From Anaerolineaceae bacterium (GTDB lineage Bacteria > Chloroflexota > Anaerolineae > JAAYZQ01): DNA of 24,055 nucleotides. Where the stretch lies: NCBI GenBank assembly GCA_012514775.1, contig JAAYZQ010000354.1, positions 1-24,055 on the forward strand. Direction: 5' to 3'. This document shows, piece after piece, positions 1-7,304 of this stretch. Under the pieces are notes generated by a model. The model ran no database searches, was not told the DNA's origin, and saw nothing but the letters and a program-made list of their open reading frames with translations. How positions within the stretch are numbered: position 1 is the stretch's first letter; each line of letters starts with the position of its first letter. Made by a program: the position numbers and the translations under genes.

Positions 1-1
1 C

Positions 2-1078
2 AACGAGCTGTTTGGTGGGATGCAGGCCAAGATCCTGAACGAGCGCATTCCGCTCACGGGATCGATGGAGCTTACCTGGCGCTGCAACCTGCGCTGCGCC
101 CACTGCTACGTCACGGCCTCCAGTTCCTATGCCAGTCTGGGAGGGGGTAGGCCCGAGTTGAGCACGGCCGAGTTCTGCCGCGTCGTCGACGAGGTTGCAG
201 CCGAAGGGTGCCTGTCGCTCCTGCTCACCGGCGGCGAACCGCTGCTGAGGAGCGACTTTCTGGACATTTACCGCCACGCCAAGCGTCGGGGAATGCTGCT
301 GATCCTGTTCACCAACGGCACGCTGCTGAACAGGGAGATTGTCGAGGAGCTGAGGGAGTGGCCGCCGCGGCGGGTCGAGATCACCGTGTACGGCCACAGC
401 CAGGAGACCTACGAGCGGGTGACCGGTGTCCCCGGATCGCATGCTCGCTGTATGGCCGGGATCGAGCTCTTGCTCAAGCACGAGGTGCCGGTGCAGCTCA
501 AGACCATGGTCATGACCCTGAACCGGCACGAGCTGGGCGCCATGCAGGCCTTTGCTGCCGGCCTCGGCCTCAAGTTCCGCTACGACGCGCTCCTCAACGC
601 CTGCCTGGACGGCTCCGATGCTCCGCTACACTATCGCCTATCCCCGGAGGAGGTCGTGGCCCTAGACGTTGCCGACGAGGATCGTCTGAGCCAGTGGTGT
701 GCCTTCTTTGACCGGTACTCGCGTGTGAAGCGGGATCCGGACGCGCTGTTCATCTGTGGAGCCGGGCTGCGCAGCTTTCACGTTGATCCGGTGGGGCGTA
801 TGAGCATCTGCATGATGGTCAGAAAGTATCAGTACGACCTCCGGGCTGGCTCATTCCGCGACGGTTGGCGGGGCCACGCGCGGGAGGTACGTTTTCGTAC
901 CGTGACGGCGGACAACGGCTGCAACCATTGCCGCCTGGCCAACGTCTGCACCCAGTGCCCCGGCTGGTCGCAGCTCGAGTCGGGCGAGGATCTGGCGCCC
1001 ATCGACTATCTGTGCCAGGTCACGCGGCTCCGGGCGGAGGCCGTTGCCCGGCAGGCTGCGGGAGACGATCGTGCGTAA
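2..1078 (+). CDS. Radical SAM/SPASM peptide maturase (5' end outside window)
   Basis: Iron-sulfur enzyme predicted to modify the small peptide encoded just downstream. Counting from the first in-window ATG (20), the radical SAM motif is C22-x3-C26-x2-C29 (RCNLRCAHC), followed by TGGEPLL at 70-76, the SAM-binding GGE region. The C-terminal SPASM region has C246, G259-x4-C264, C301-x2-C304-x5-C310-x2-C313 and C332, enough ligands for two auxiliary clusters, as in PqqE-like maturases. The frame stays open upstream of ATG 20 (codons for NELFGG), and the strip ELFGGMQAKILNERIPL looks like the usual N-terminus of this family, so the true start probably lies before base 1. The gap to the precursor gene is 72 nt and no terminator is visible, so they are probably co-transcribed. 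The radical SAM/SPASM call is secure. The substrate is inferred from position only. Confidence 0.93.
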   Translation, partial: NELFGGMQAKILNERIPLTGSMELTWRCNLRCAHCYVTASSSYASLGGGRPELSTAEFCRVVDEVAAEGCLSLLLTGGEPLLRSDFLDIYRHAKRRGMLLILFTNGTLLNREIVEELREWPPRRVEITVYGHSQETYERVTGVPGSHARCMAGIELLLKHEVPVQLKTMVMTLNRHELGAMQAFAAGLGLKFRYDALLNACLDGSDAPLHYRLSPEEVVALDVADEDRLSQWCAFFDRYSRVKRDPDALFICGAGLRSFHVDPVGRMSICMMVRKYQYDLRAGSFRDGWRGHAREVRFRTVTADNGCNHCRLANVCTQCPGWSQLESGEDLAPIDYLCQVTRLRAEAVARQAAGDDRA

Positions 1079-1150
1079 CTTGTGCCATGCGCGGGCTTCT
1101 GCTGCGGCGCAGGGTGCCAGACATGAACTGCAAGGAAAGAGGAGGAAAAG

Positions 1151-1309
1151 GTGAAACAGGAATACAAAAGGCCCCAGGTGATCAAGGTCAGCCTGAAGGT
1201 CGAGCAGACGGTGCTGGCCGGGTGCAAGTTGGCGGGCACTGCCGGTCCCGGTGACGCCAACTGCACGCCTGTAGACGAAGCATGTCAGGATACCAATCAG
1301 CCTAGCTAG
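1151..1309 (+). CDS. Putative RiPP precursor peptide, 52 aa, three Cys, C-terminal Ser
   Basis: Small ORF with GTG start preceded by AGGAGG at 1140-1145, a 5-nt spacing and the strongest ribosome binding site in this region. The product begins MKQEYKRPQVIKVSLKVEQ, a Lys-rich leader-like segment, then VLAGCK, a Gly/Ala/Pro-rich stretch (TAGPGDANC) and an acidic end. Cysteines are at 25, 38 and 45, and the last residue is Ser52. The layout (basic leader, LAxCK junction, GPG, then two more Cys) matches small peptides I recall beside radical SAM/SPASM genes, but I cannot name a family. Position between the maturase and an HprK-like kinase supports a modified peptide. Likely leader cleavage is around VLAG-C, which is inference. 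It could instead be an unmodified small protein, but the start site, composition and neighbours argue against chance. Confidence 0.75.
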   Translation: MKQEYKRPQVIKVSLKVEQTVLAGCKLAGTAGPGDANCTPVDEACQDTNQPS

Positions 1310-1335
1310 GTTGCTCGGCGGCATCTCCGCCCTGG

Positions 1336-1371
1336 CAGGTCCGCGTGTCGACCTGTCGATACGCGGACCTG
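1336..1371 (+). other. Strong 16-bp hairpin after the precursor gene
   Basis: Arms 1336-1351 and 1356-1371 (CAGGTCCGCGTGTCGA and TCGATACGCGGACCTG) pair over 16 positions with one G-U wobble around a CCTG loop, 27 nt after the precursor stop codon. No T-run follows, so this is not a classical terminator. It could stabilise the 3' end of the precursor mRNA or reduce read-through into the kinase gene, as hairpins after RiPP precursor genes often do. Confidence 0.6.
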
Positions 1372-1445
1372 TGATGTCATTAGGGATACCCGTTGATGGT
1401 GAGCGTCGCTGCGTTCCCTGTTCTTCTAGCCGGCAGGTTGTAGGC

Positions 1446-1545
1446 CCGGCAACGCAGAGCATGCCGGCGTCTCTGGCGATCGCCTGCAGGTCCTGCACCT
1501 GCAGGCTCTCGTTTAGCCTCTGTGGCCTTGACGCCTCTTGGCGTC
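1446..1545 (+). other. Three further hairpins between precursor and kinase genes
   Basis: Three inverted repeats follow one another. CCGGCA 1446-1451 pairs with TGCCGG 1462-1467. GCCTGCAGGT 1482-1491 pairs with ACCTGCAGGC 1497-1506, perfect over 10 bp with a 5-nt loop. GACGCC 1530-1535 pairs with GGCGTC 1540-1545 and is followed by TTGTT. The last resembles a short intrinsic terminator. Together with the 1336-1371 hairpin they fill the roughly 260-nt gap, which otherwise shows no convincing gene. Confidence 0.4.
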
Positions 1546-1573
1546 TTGTTGGGGCCTCCTCACACGAATTCCG

Positions 1574-2467
1574 GTGGTCATAGGTACATTGGACGGCACA
1601 GAACTGACTGTCGAGATCGGAGGCATCGTCCTCGCCTGCCGGTTGGTGGACCACGAGGGCGAGTTCCACGTTCCGGCGAATCATCGCCCTTTTCTCAGCA
1701 GCAGTGATCCGAACCTGATGCTCGACTGCTGGTATTGCCCGGTGCCGGAGCACCTCGCTCAGGGCGAGATGGTTTTCGACACCGAACCGCTGTGGAGCCT
1801 GCACCGGGTCGAGGAGGGGTTGGTGTGGCGGCAAATGTCCGCGACCAACGAGCCCATCCCCCAGCGGGCGAGCTTTTTCCCTGCCGATGGAGGCGCCATC
1901 CAGGTCTATACCGCTTTGTTTCGCGAGACGGATGGACTCTGGACCTATCCCATCCATCATCCCCTGGACAAGTTCCTCTACTCGCATCTTTTGCCCCGGT
2001 GGCAGGGCCTGGGGTGTCATGCTTCCAGCGTCGAGGACAACGGGCGCGGATTCCTGTTTGTCGGCGTCTCAGAGGCGGGCAAGAGCACGATGGCCGGCCT
2101 GTGGCACGGGCGAGAAGGGGTGCAGGTGCTCAGCGACGAGCGGACCGTCCTGCGGCTCCAGGATGGCTGGCGGATCTATGGTAGTCCCTGGCACGGTACC
2201 CTCCCGGTCTACTCGCCCTCGTCCGCGCCCCTGGCCGCTGTCCTGTTCCTCAAGCAGGGGCCAGAGAACCGGCTGGTGCCCATCAGCAGGAGCGACGCTG
2301 CCAAACGGTTGATGGTCTGCGGCTACCTGCCCTATTGGTCGGTCGAGGGCATGGACGCGTCCCTCGACCTCCTGGACAGGCTAACGTTACAGGTGCCCTG
2401 CCTGGAGCTGACCTTTGTGCCGGACGGCCGCGTGGTCGACCTGGTGCGCAGCGCGGTGGAAGGCTAA
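1574..2467 (+). CDS. HPr-kinase-like (HprK-related) P-loop protein
   Basis: About 297 aa. Homologue of the C-terminal kinase domain of HPr kinase/phosphorylase. From the GTG at 1574, the Walker A motif GVSEAGKST is at 164-172, preceded by the conserved strand and His of GLGCHASSVED and followed by LSDERTVLR (188-190 SDE), the usual acidic motif, and YGSPWHG, the family's GTPW-like element. The N-terminal 130 residues match no domain I can name. Relatives in RiPP clusters phosphorylate peptide Ser residues (ThcoK and PadeK act on lasso precursors). Here the neighbouring precursor ends in Ser. The start is uncertain: an in-frame stop at 1529 limits it to TTG 1538, GTG 1574 or TTG 1589, none with a good ribosome binding site, and TTG 1538 lies in a hairpin loop. 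The next gene follows 37 nt later. Confidence 0.82.
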   Translation: MVIGTLDGTELTVEIGGIVLACRLVDHEGEFHVPANHRPFLSSSDPNLMLDCWYCPVPEHLAQGEMVFDTEPLWSLHRVEEGLVWRQMSATNEPIPQRASFFPADGGAIQVYTALFRETDGLWTYPIHHPLDKFLYSHLLPRWQGLGCHASSVEDNGRGFLFVGVSEAGKSTMAGLWHGREGVQVLSDERTVLRLQDGWRIYGSPWHGTLPVYSPSSAPLAAVLFLKQGPENRLVPISRSDAAKRLMVCGYLPYWSVEGMDASLDLLDRLTLQVPCLELTFVPDGRVVDLVRSAVEG

Positions 2468-2504
2468 GGCTGCCGGCTTGGGCGGCCTGGGAAGAAGGCT
2501 AGCT

Positions 2505-5500
2505 ATGTGGAAAGGCCGGTGTGCGCTCCTTGTTCTCTCTGTGATCTGCCTGTGTGCCGTCTGCGCCCTGGCCGGTGCTCGCGCAGAGGCAACAGCGCCT
2601 GCCCCCGTGGCTCCCGCCTGGCGCGTCGTGGAATCAAGCGCGACTGCCATCGAGCTCGAGATCTCGTTGCCCGCGGCCGGCGTGCGCCAGGTTGTCGCCG
2701 AGGGCAAGAATTATGACCTCCTGGAGATCGAGGGACTGGACCTGACCTCCGACGAGGGAAAGCCGAGGCTGCCCTTCGTGTCCGCCCTCGTGGCGGTGCC
2801 CCCCGGCGCCGATGTGGGCCTGGAGGTGGTGGATGCCCCGGCCGATGTCCTGCCGGGCTCTTTTCGCATCCTGCCCCAGGCAGCCCTGGACGTCGAGGTG
2901 CCCCTGGTGGAGCCGTCCACGGGGGGCGCGGCCGGCTCGCTGCCCCGCTCCACCGGGGTGCGGATTGTGGAGGACGAGGCGGTTTATGGCGGCGAGGCCT
3001 GGTTCCCGGCCCAGCCCGTGGTGCTCGGCGAGCCGGCGCTCCTACGCTCGCAGCGCGTCGTCAGCCTGCGGTTCTATCCCGTGCAGTTTAACCCGGCCAC
3101 AGGGGAGGTGCGGCAGGCTCGCCACGCGCGGATCCGGCTGCTGCTCTCCTACGAGGATGGCGCGGCCCGGTCTGCCCAGCCGCTCGCGTCCGCAGAGACT
3201 CCGGCCTTTGAGCCGCTGTTACGGTCGGCGGTGGTCAATTACGAGGCAGCCACGAGCTGGCGGGCCGCGCCGCAGCCGGTGGATCTGGCACGCAGCGTCG
3301 CCGCCTGGGTGCCGCCCGTGCCGGGCTGGAGGCTGGCCGTGGACCGGGACGGCATTTACGAGCTGACGTATCCCGCCCTGGCCAGTGCGGGAGTTGCCGT
3401 CGACCTGCTGGACCCACGGACGTTCCAGGTTTTCACCGGGGGTGAGGAGGTTGCCATCCGGGTGGTGGGCGAAGAGGATGGCACTTTCGATGCGCAGGAC
3501 GTCATTCTTTTCTGGGGGGAGGGCCCGGACGACAAGTACACCAATCGGAACGTCTACTGGCTCGGTTACGGCCAGGCCATGGGCCTGCGGATGGCGACGC
3601 GCCCGGCCGGCACCACGGCAGGCGTACCGGTTCCACCCGCGACGTGGGCGAGGCCCCACTTTGAGGAGAACGTGGGTTACTGGAGCCTGATGCCCGGCGA
3701 TGACGCCCTGGAGCGGTTCTACTGGGCGTACGCTTCCGCCGGCGAAAGCATGGTCCGGACCTTTTCTCTCGAATCGGTGGCCTCTGTGCCAGGCAACGCG
3801 ACCCTGCTGGTCGGCCTCGTCGGCTACACGTCGTTTGCTGCCATGGCTCCCGATCACCACGTTGAGATGTACGTCAACGGCAACCTGGTCGGCGGCGCAG
3901 CGTGGGATAGCGTCAGCTACCATACTGCAGCCCTGCCCTTTCCGCAAGACTATTTGCGGTCGGGCGACAACGAGATCCGGTTCCGGGTGCCGGGCGACAC
4001 CGGGGCACCGTCGGAGCTGAATTTGTTGGATTGGTTCGAGGTTCATTACCAGCGCGAATACCAGGCGAGCGATGACATGCTGCGCTTTGGCGGCGACAAC
4101 ACCGGACAGTGGGCCTACCACGTCACGAATTTCTCGTCCGCCGAGGTCGAGCTGTTCGACGTCACGGAGACAGAACGCCCCGAGATCATCCTGGGTGCGT
4201 CCGTCGCCCCGGCGGGATCGCGCTATACGCTCGCATTCGGGGACTCGTCCGCCGCTCCCCGGCAGTACTGGGCGCAGAGCACCGCCCGGCGCCTGTCTCC
4301 GCTCTCCATCGTGCCGGATACGCCGTCGGACTTGCACGATCCGGGCAACGGGGCCGATTACCTGGTCATCGCCCATCACGACTTCTTGGCCGCCCTATCG
4401 CCGCTCCTTGACGCCCGCGCCGCGCAGGGCTACCGCGTGGCGGCGGTGGACGTGCAGGACGTCTACGACGAGTTCGCGGGGGGCAGGTTGAGCCCGGAGG
4501 CCATTCGCTCCTTCCTGGCCTATGCCTACCATAACTGGACGCCACCCGCACCGAGTTACGTGCTGCTGGTGGGCGATGCCCACTTTGATCCCAGGGACCA
4601 CATGGGCTATGGCCTGGGCATCTTTGTCCCGGCGTACCTCGGCGTCGTGGACCCCTGGCTGGGAGAGACCGCGACCGATAACTGGTACGCCTGCATTGAG
4701 GGGGATGACAACCTGCCCGACCTGCACATCGGGCGGGTGCCGGCGAACACGGCCGCCGAGGCTGCCGCCGCCGTGGCCAAGATCGTGGCCTACGAATCCC
4801 TCGAGCCTGCTGCCTGGATGAGCAACGCCGTGTTCGTCACGGATAATCCCGACGATGCCGGCGATTTCTATGCCTATTCGGACGCCGTGATCGCCGGCTA
4901 CCTGCCTTCCACCTACACGCCGTCCAGCCTCTATCTCGGCTCTACGTGCGCCACGGGTGTAGCGTGCCGTTCGCAACTGGTGGCGGCGATCAACAGCGGG
5001 CAGTTGCTGGTCAACTATATCGGGCACGGCTCCGTAAGCAGTTGGGCCGGCGAGTCTATTTTCCGTGCCGTGGACGTTGCCACCCTTGCCAATGGCAACC
5101 GGCTGCCCCTGTTCGTGCCCATGACCTGCCTGGAGGGGAGCTACCATTATCCCTTCCCCGACTCCACTGCCCTCGGAGAGGCGGTCGTCGTCACCGCGGG
5201 GAAGGGGGGCGTGTCGAGCTGGTCGCCCACGGGGTTCGGCGTGAGCCAGGGGCATGACTACCTGAACAAGGGGTTGTTCGAGGCGTTCTTTGACACCGGC
5301 CTGCGCCAATTGGGGCCGGCAACCTACGCGGCCAAGCTGCGACTGGTTGCCGCGGGTACCAACCTGGATCAGTTGGACACTTATCACATCCTGGGCGATC
5401 CTGCCCTGCACGTCAACGCCCTGGACGCCGACGTGGCCCTGACCAAGACCGCCGAATACCAGGGGACGCTGGCGCCCGGAGACCTGCTGACCTACACCCT

Positions 5501-6971
5501 GGCCTTTGCCAACGCCGGCCCGGGCACGGCCCACAACGTGGTCCTTACCGACGTCCTGCCCATCGAGCTTGTGGACCCGGTAGTAGTCTATGCCAGTCCG
5601 GAGGTCCTCGCCCCGCGCCCGGGCGTGACCCTGGCCTGGGATATCGCGCCGCTGCTGCCGGGCGCCAGCGGCGAGATCCAGATCCGGGGCAGGGTGGACC
5701 CCGCGGCCGCGCCCGGCTTTCGCCTGTCCAACGCGGCCGAGATCCGCAGCAGTACGCCCGACACCGACCCGGGAAACAACGCGGCCTTGATCTATTCCGG
5801 GGTAGGCCTGCCGAACCTCACGGTGGCAAAGCAGGGCCCCTCGACGGTGGTTTACGGACAGGTCGTGGACTATACCATCTCCTGGGCCAACGAGGGGCCG
5901 GTGAACGCCGTGAGCGTGCGACTGACCGACACCCTGCCCGCGGGCGTCACCTACCTGGCCGACGACAGCGGTTGGGCACTCAGCACGCCCATGCCGGGTA
6001 CCATCGTCTGGCAGGTGGGGCAGGTGGACGCGGGCGTTTCCGGCAGCTTTCGCCTGACGGTCTCGTTGCCCGCCAGTGAAGCCGTGGCGTCGCCTGTGAT
6101 CAATCGCGTGGCCATCGGCGCGACCGTGGCCGACGCGGACCCCACCGACAACCAGGCCTCCTGGACCAGCGAGTTGCTTCTGCCTGACCTGCACGTGGGG
6201 GTGACGGGCACGCCGTCGGCAACCTATGGCCAGCAGGCGAGCTATACCATTACGTGGGGCAACCGCGGGGCGGTGGCGGCCACCAACGTGCGCCTGACCG
6301 ACGTCTTGCCCCCGGGCCTGCTCTACGTGGACGACGACGGGCCGGGCGCATCCACGGAGCCTGCACCCGGCACGCGGGTCTGGAACCTGGGCACCCTGGC
6401 GCCCGGCGCCTCGGGCAGCCTGATCCTCACGGCCGAGCTGCCCCTCGACCCGGCCTTGCCGGTCTCGCTGGACAACCGGGTGAGCATCGATGGCGACCTC
6501 CTGGATGCGAATCCGGCGGACGACGAGGCCACCTGGTCGACGGAGCTGCTCCTGCCCGACCTGGGCGCGGCCAAGGTGGGCCCGGCATTGGCCGCCACGG
6601 ATAGCACCGTTCGCTACACGATCCACTACCTGAACTCGGGCCTGGGGCTGGCCTTCGGCGCCCTCCTGTCCGACGAGTTGCCCTACGGGCTCGAATACGA
6701 CTCTGACGACAGCGGCCTCCCCCACAGCCAGCCGCAGCCCGGCGTCCACGTTTGGACGCTCGACAACGTGCCCGCCGGTGCCCGGGGCCAGTTCGAGCTC
6801 GTCGTCCGGGTCACCCGCCAGGTCATCGGATCGGTGGCGATCAACAAGGTGCGCATCACCTCGCCGGTGCCCGATGCCCTCCCGGCGAGCAACGAGGGGC
6901 AGTGGTCCATGCTGGTCCCCTCGTACCGGGTGTACCTGCCACTGGTCAGGCGGGCAGCTCCGGTGCCATAG
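2505..6971 (+). CDS. Secreted gingipain-type cysteine peptidase (C25) with four DUF11 repeats
   Basis: 1488 aa. ATG 2505 follows AAGAAGG with a 6-7 nt gap and opens a clear signal peptide (WKGR, then a hydrophobic run to ALAGARAEA). Residues about 30-300 resemble the C25 propeptide region. The catalytic domain spans about 618-970 and contains LVNYIGHG with His841 and VPMTCLEG with Cys875. Their 34-residue spacing agrees with the His/Cys dyad of gingipains. Four DUF11-type beta-sandwich repeats of about 124 aa start near 974, 1102, 1226 and 1350, each with an LTDxLPxG-like motif. The protein ends YRVYLPLVRRAAPVP, a tail I associate with exported Chloroflexota proteins. The 37-nt gap after the kinase suggests one operon, so it might process the RiPP outside the cell, but it could equally be a general secreted protease. 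Confidence 0.92.
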   Translation: MWKGRCALLVLSVICLCAVCALAGARAEATAPAPVAPAWRVVESSATAIELEISLPAAGVRQVVAEGKNYDLLEIEGLDLTSDEGKPRLPFVSALVAVPPGADVGLEVVDAPADVLPGSFRILPQAALDVEVPLVEPSTGGAAGSLPRSTGVRIVEDEAVYGGEAWFPAQPVVLGEPALLRSQRVVSLRFYPVQFNPATGEVRQARHARIRLLLSYEDGAARSAQPLASAETPAFEPLLRSAVVNYEAATSWRAAPQPVDLARSVAAWVPPVPGWRLAVDRDGIYELTYPALASAGVAVDLLDPRTFQVFTGGEEVAIRVVGEEDGTFDAQDVILFWGEGPDDKYTNRNVYWLGYGQAMGLRMATRPAGTTAGVPVPPATWARPHFEENVGYWSLMPGDDALERFYWAYASAGESMVRTFSLESVASVPGNATLLVGLVGYTSFAAMAPDHHVEMYVNGNLVGGAAWDSVSYHTAALPFPQDYLRSGDNEIRFRVPGDTGAPSELNLLDWFEVHYQREYQASDDMLRFGGDNTGQWAYHVTNFSSAEVELFDVTETERPEIILGASVAPAGSRYTLAFGDSSAAPRQYWAQSTARRLSPLSIVPDTPSDLHDPGNGADYLVIAHHDFLAALSPLLDARAAQGYRVAAVDVQDVYDEFAGGRLSPEAIRSFLAYAYHNWTPPAPSYVLLVGDAHFDPRDHMGYGLGIFVPAYLGVVDPWLGETATDNWYACIEGDDNLPDLHIGRVPANTAAEAAAAVAKIVAYESLEPAAWMSNAVFVTDNPDDAGDFYAYSDAVIAGYLPSTYTPSSLYLGSTCATGVACRSQLVAAINSGQLLVNYIGHGSVSSWAGESIFRAVDVATLANGNRLPLFVPMTCLEGSYHYPFPDSTALGEAVVVTAGKGGVSSWSPTGFGVSQGHDYLNKGLFEAFFDTGLRQLGPATYAAKLRLVAAGTNLDQLDTYHILGDPALHVNALDADVALTKTAEYQGTLAPGDLLTYTLAFANAGPGTAHNVVLTDVLPIELVDPVVVYASPEVLAPRPGVTLAWDIAPLLPGASGEIQIRGRVDPAAAPGFRLSNAAEIRSSTPDTDPGNNAALIYSGVGLPNLTVAKQGPSTVVYGQVVDYTISWANEGPVNAVSVRLTDTLPAGVTYLADDSGWALSTPMPGTIVWQVGQVDAGVSGSFRLTVSLPASEAVASPVINRVAIGATVADADPTDNQASWTSELLLPDLHVGVTGTPSATYGQQASYTITWGNRGAVAATNVRLTDVLPPGLLYVDDDGPGASTEPAPGTRVWNLGTLAPGASGSLILTAELPLDPALPVSLDNRVSIDGDLLDANPADDEATWSTELLLPDLGAAKVGPALAATDSTVRYTIHYLNSGLGLAFGALLSDELPYGLEYDSDDSGLPHSQPQPGVHVWTLDNVPAGARGQFELVVRVTRQVIGSVAINKVRITSPVPDALPASNEGQWSMLVPSYRVYLPLVRRAAPVP

Positions 6972-7020
6972 CCGCGCGAGAGAAGCGCGCCGGAGGCCGG
7001 CTCCTCGCGGCCTGCGGCCT

Positions 7021-7049
7021 TTGACAGACCTGGGCGGGTATGCTATACT
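7021..7049 (+). promoter_or_regulatory. Sigma-70 promoter for the mttB-corrinoid protein operon
   Basis: TTGACA at 7021-7026, a 17-nt spacer and TATACT at 7044-7049, with TG one base before the -10 (TGCTATACT, extended -10). This is near consensus. Transcription would start near 7056, leaving a leader of about 250 nt before the ATG at 7305. Confidence 0.8.
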
Positions 7050-7055
7050 CTCAGC

Positions 7056-7304
7056 GCCGGGCGGTGCATGCCTGGCAGCCCATGGAGGGAGGAGCCGAGA
7101 GCGATGTGGACTCCGATCCCACGTCCACTTTTTGAAGCAGGTCTCTGACCCCGCTAGCCCACCGCCGGCGGCCGTGTGCCGCCGCTCATTTCCGTGTCCC
7201 TGATCGCGTACAAAACCGAATCGACGATGCAAGCCTGCAAACGCGGGGCCGCGGAGGCAACAGGTCCCTTTGTTTGCCCATTATTATATTTACAGGGAGG
7301 AACC
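7056..7304 (+). promoter_or_regulatory. Long 5' leader with possible attenuator and leader peptide
   Basis: No substantial gene lies in this stretch. GTGGAC 7106-7111 pairs with GTCCAC 7123-7128 and is followed directly by TTTTT (7129-7133), a small intrinsic-terminator shape about 75 nt after the predicted transcription start. A 14-codon reading frame (7104-7148, MWTPIPRPLFEAGL) overlaps this hairpin and has AGGAG 9-10 nt upstream. A second hairpin pairs CGGCGGC 7166-7172 with GCCGCCG 7178-7184. Attenuation control of the operon is possible. I found no cobalamin riboswitch signature. Confidence 0.4.

Noticed and set aside
1311..1583. 90-codon open frame after the precursor peptide
   Set aside because: TTG start without a ribosome binding site, overlapping four hairpins and the start of the kinase gene, with no leader-like pattern. 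Not a second precursor.
4395..7232. 945-codon open frame on the minus strand opposite the C25 peptidase
   Set aside because: The plus strand here has a signal peptide, catalytic dyad and repeats. The minus frame has Gln/Gly/His-rich, low-complexity composition typical of antisense shadows in GC-rich DNA.
7056..7304. Cobalamin riboswitch before the corrinoid methyltransferase operon
   Set aside because: I looked for the conserved B12-box type sequence (GCCACTG-like) and the surrounding core and did not find them. Only generic hairpins are present.
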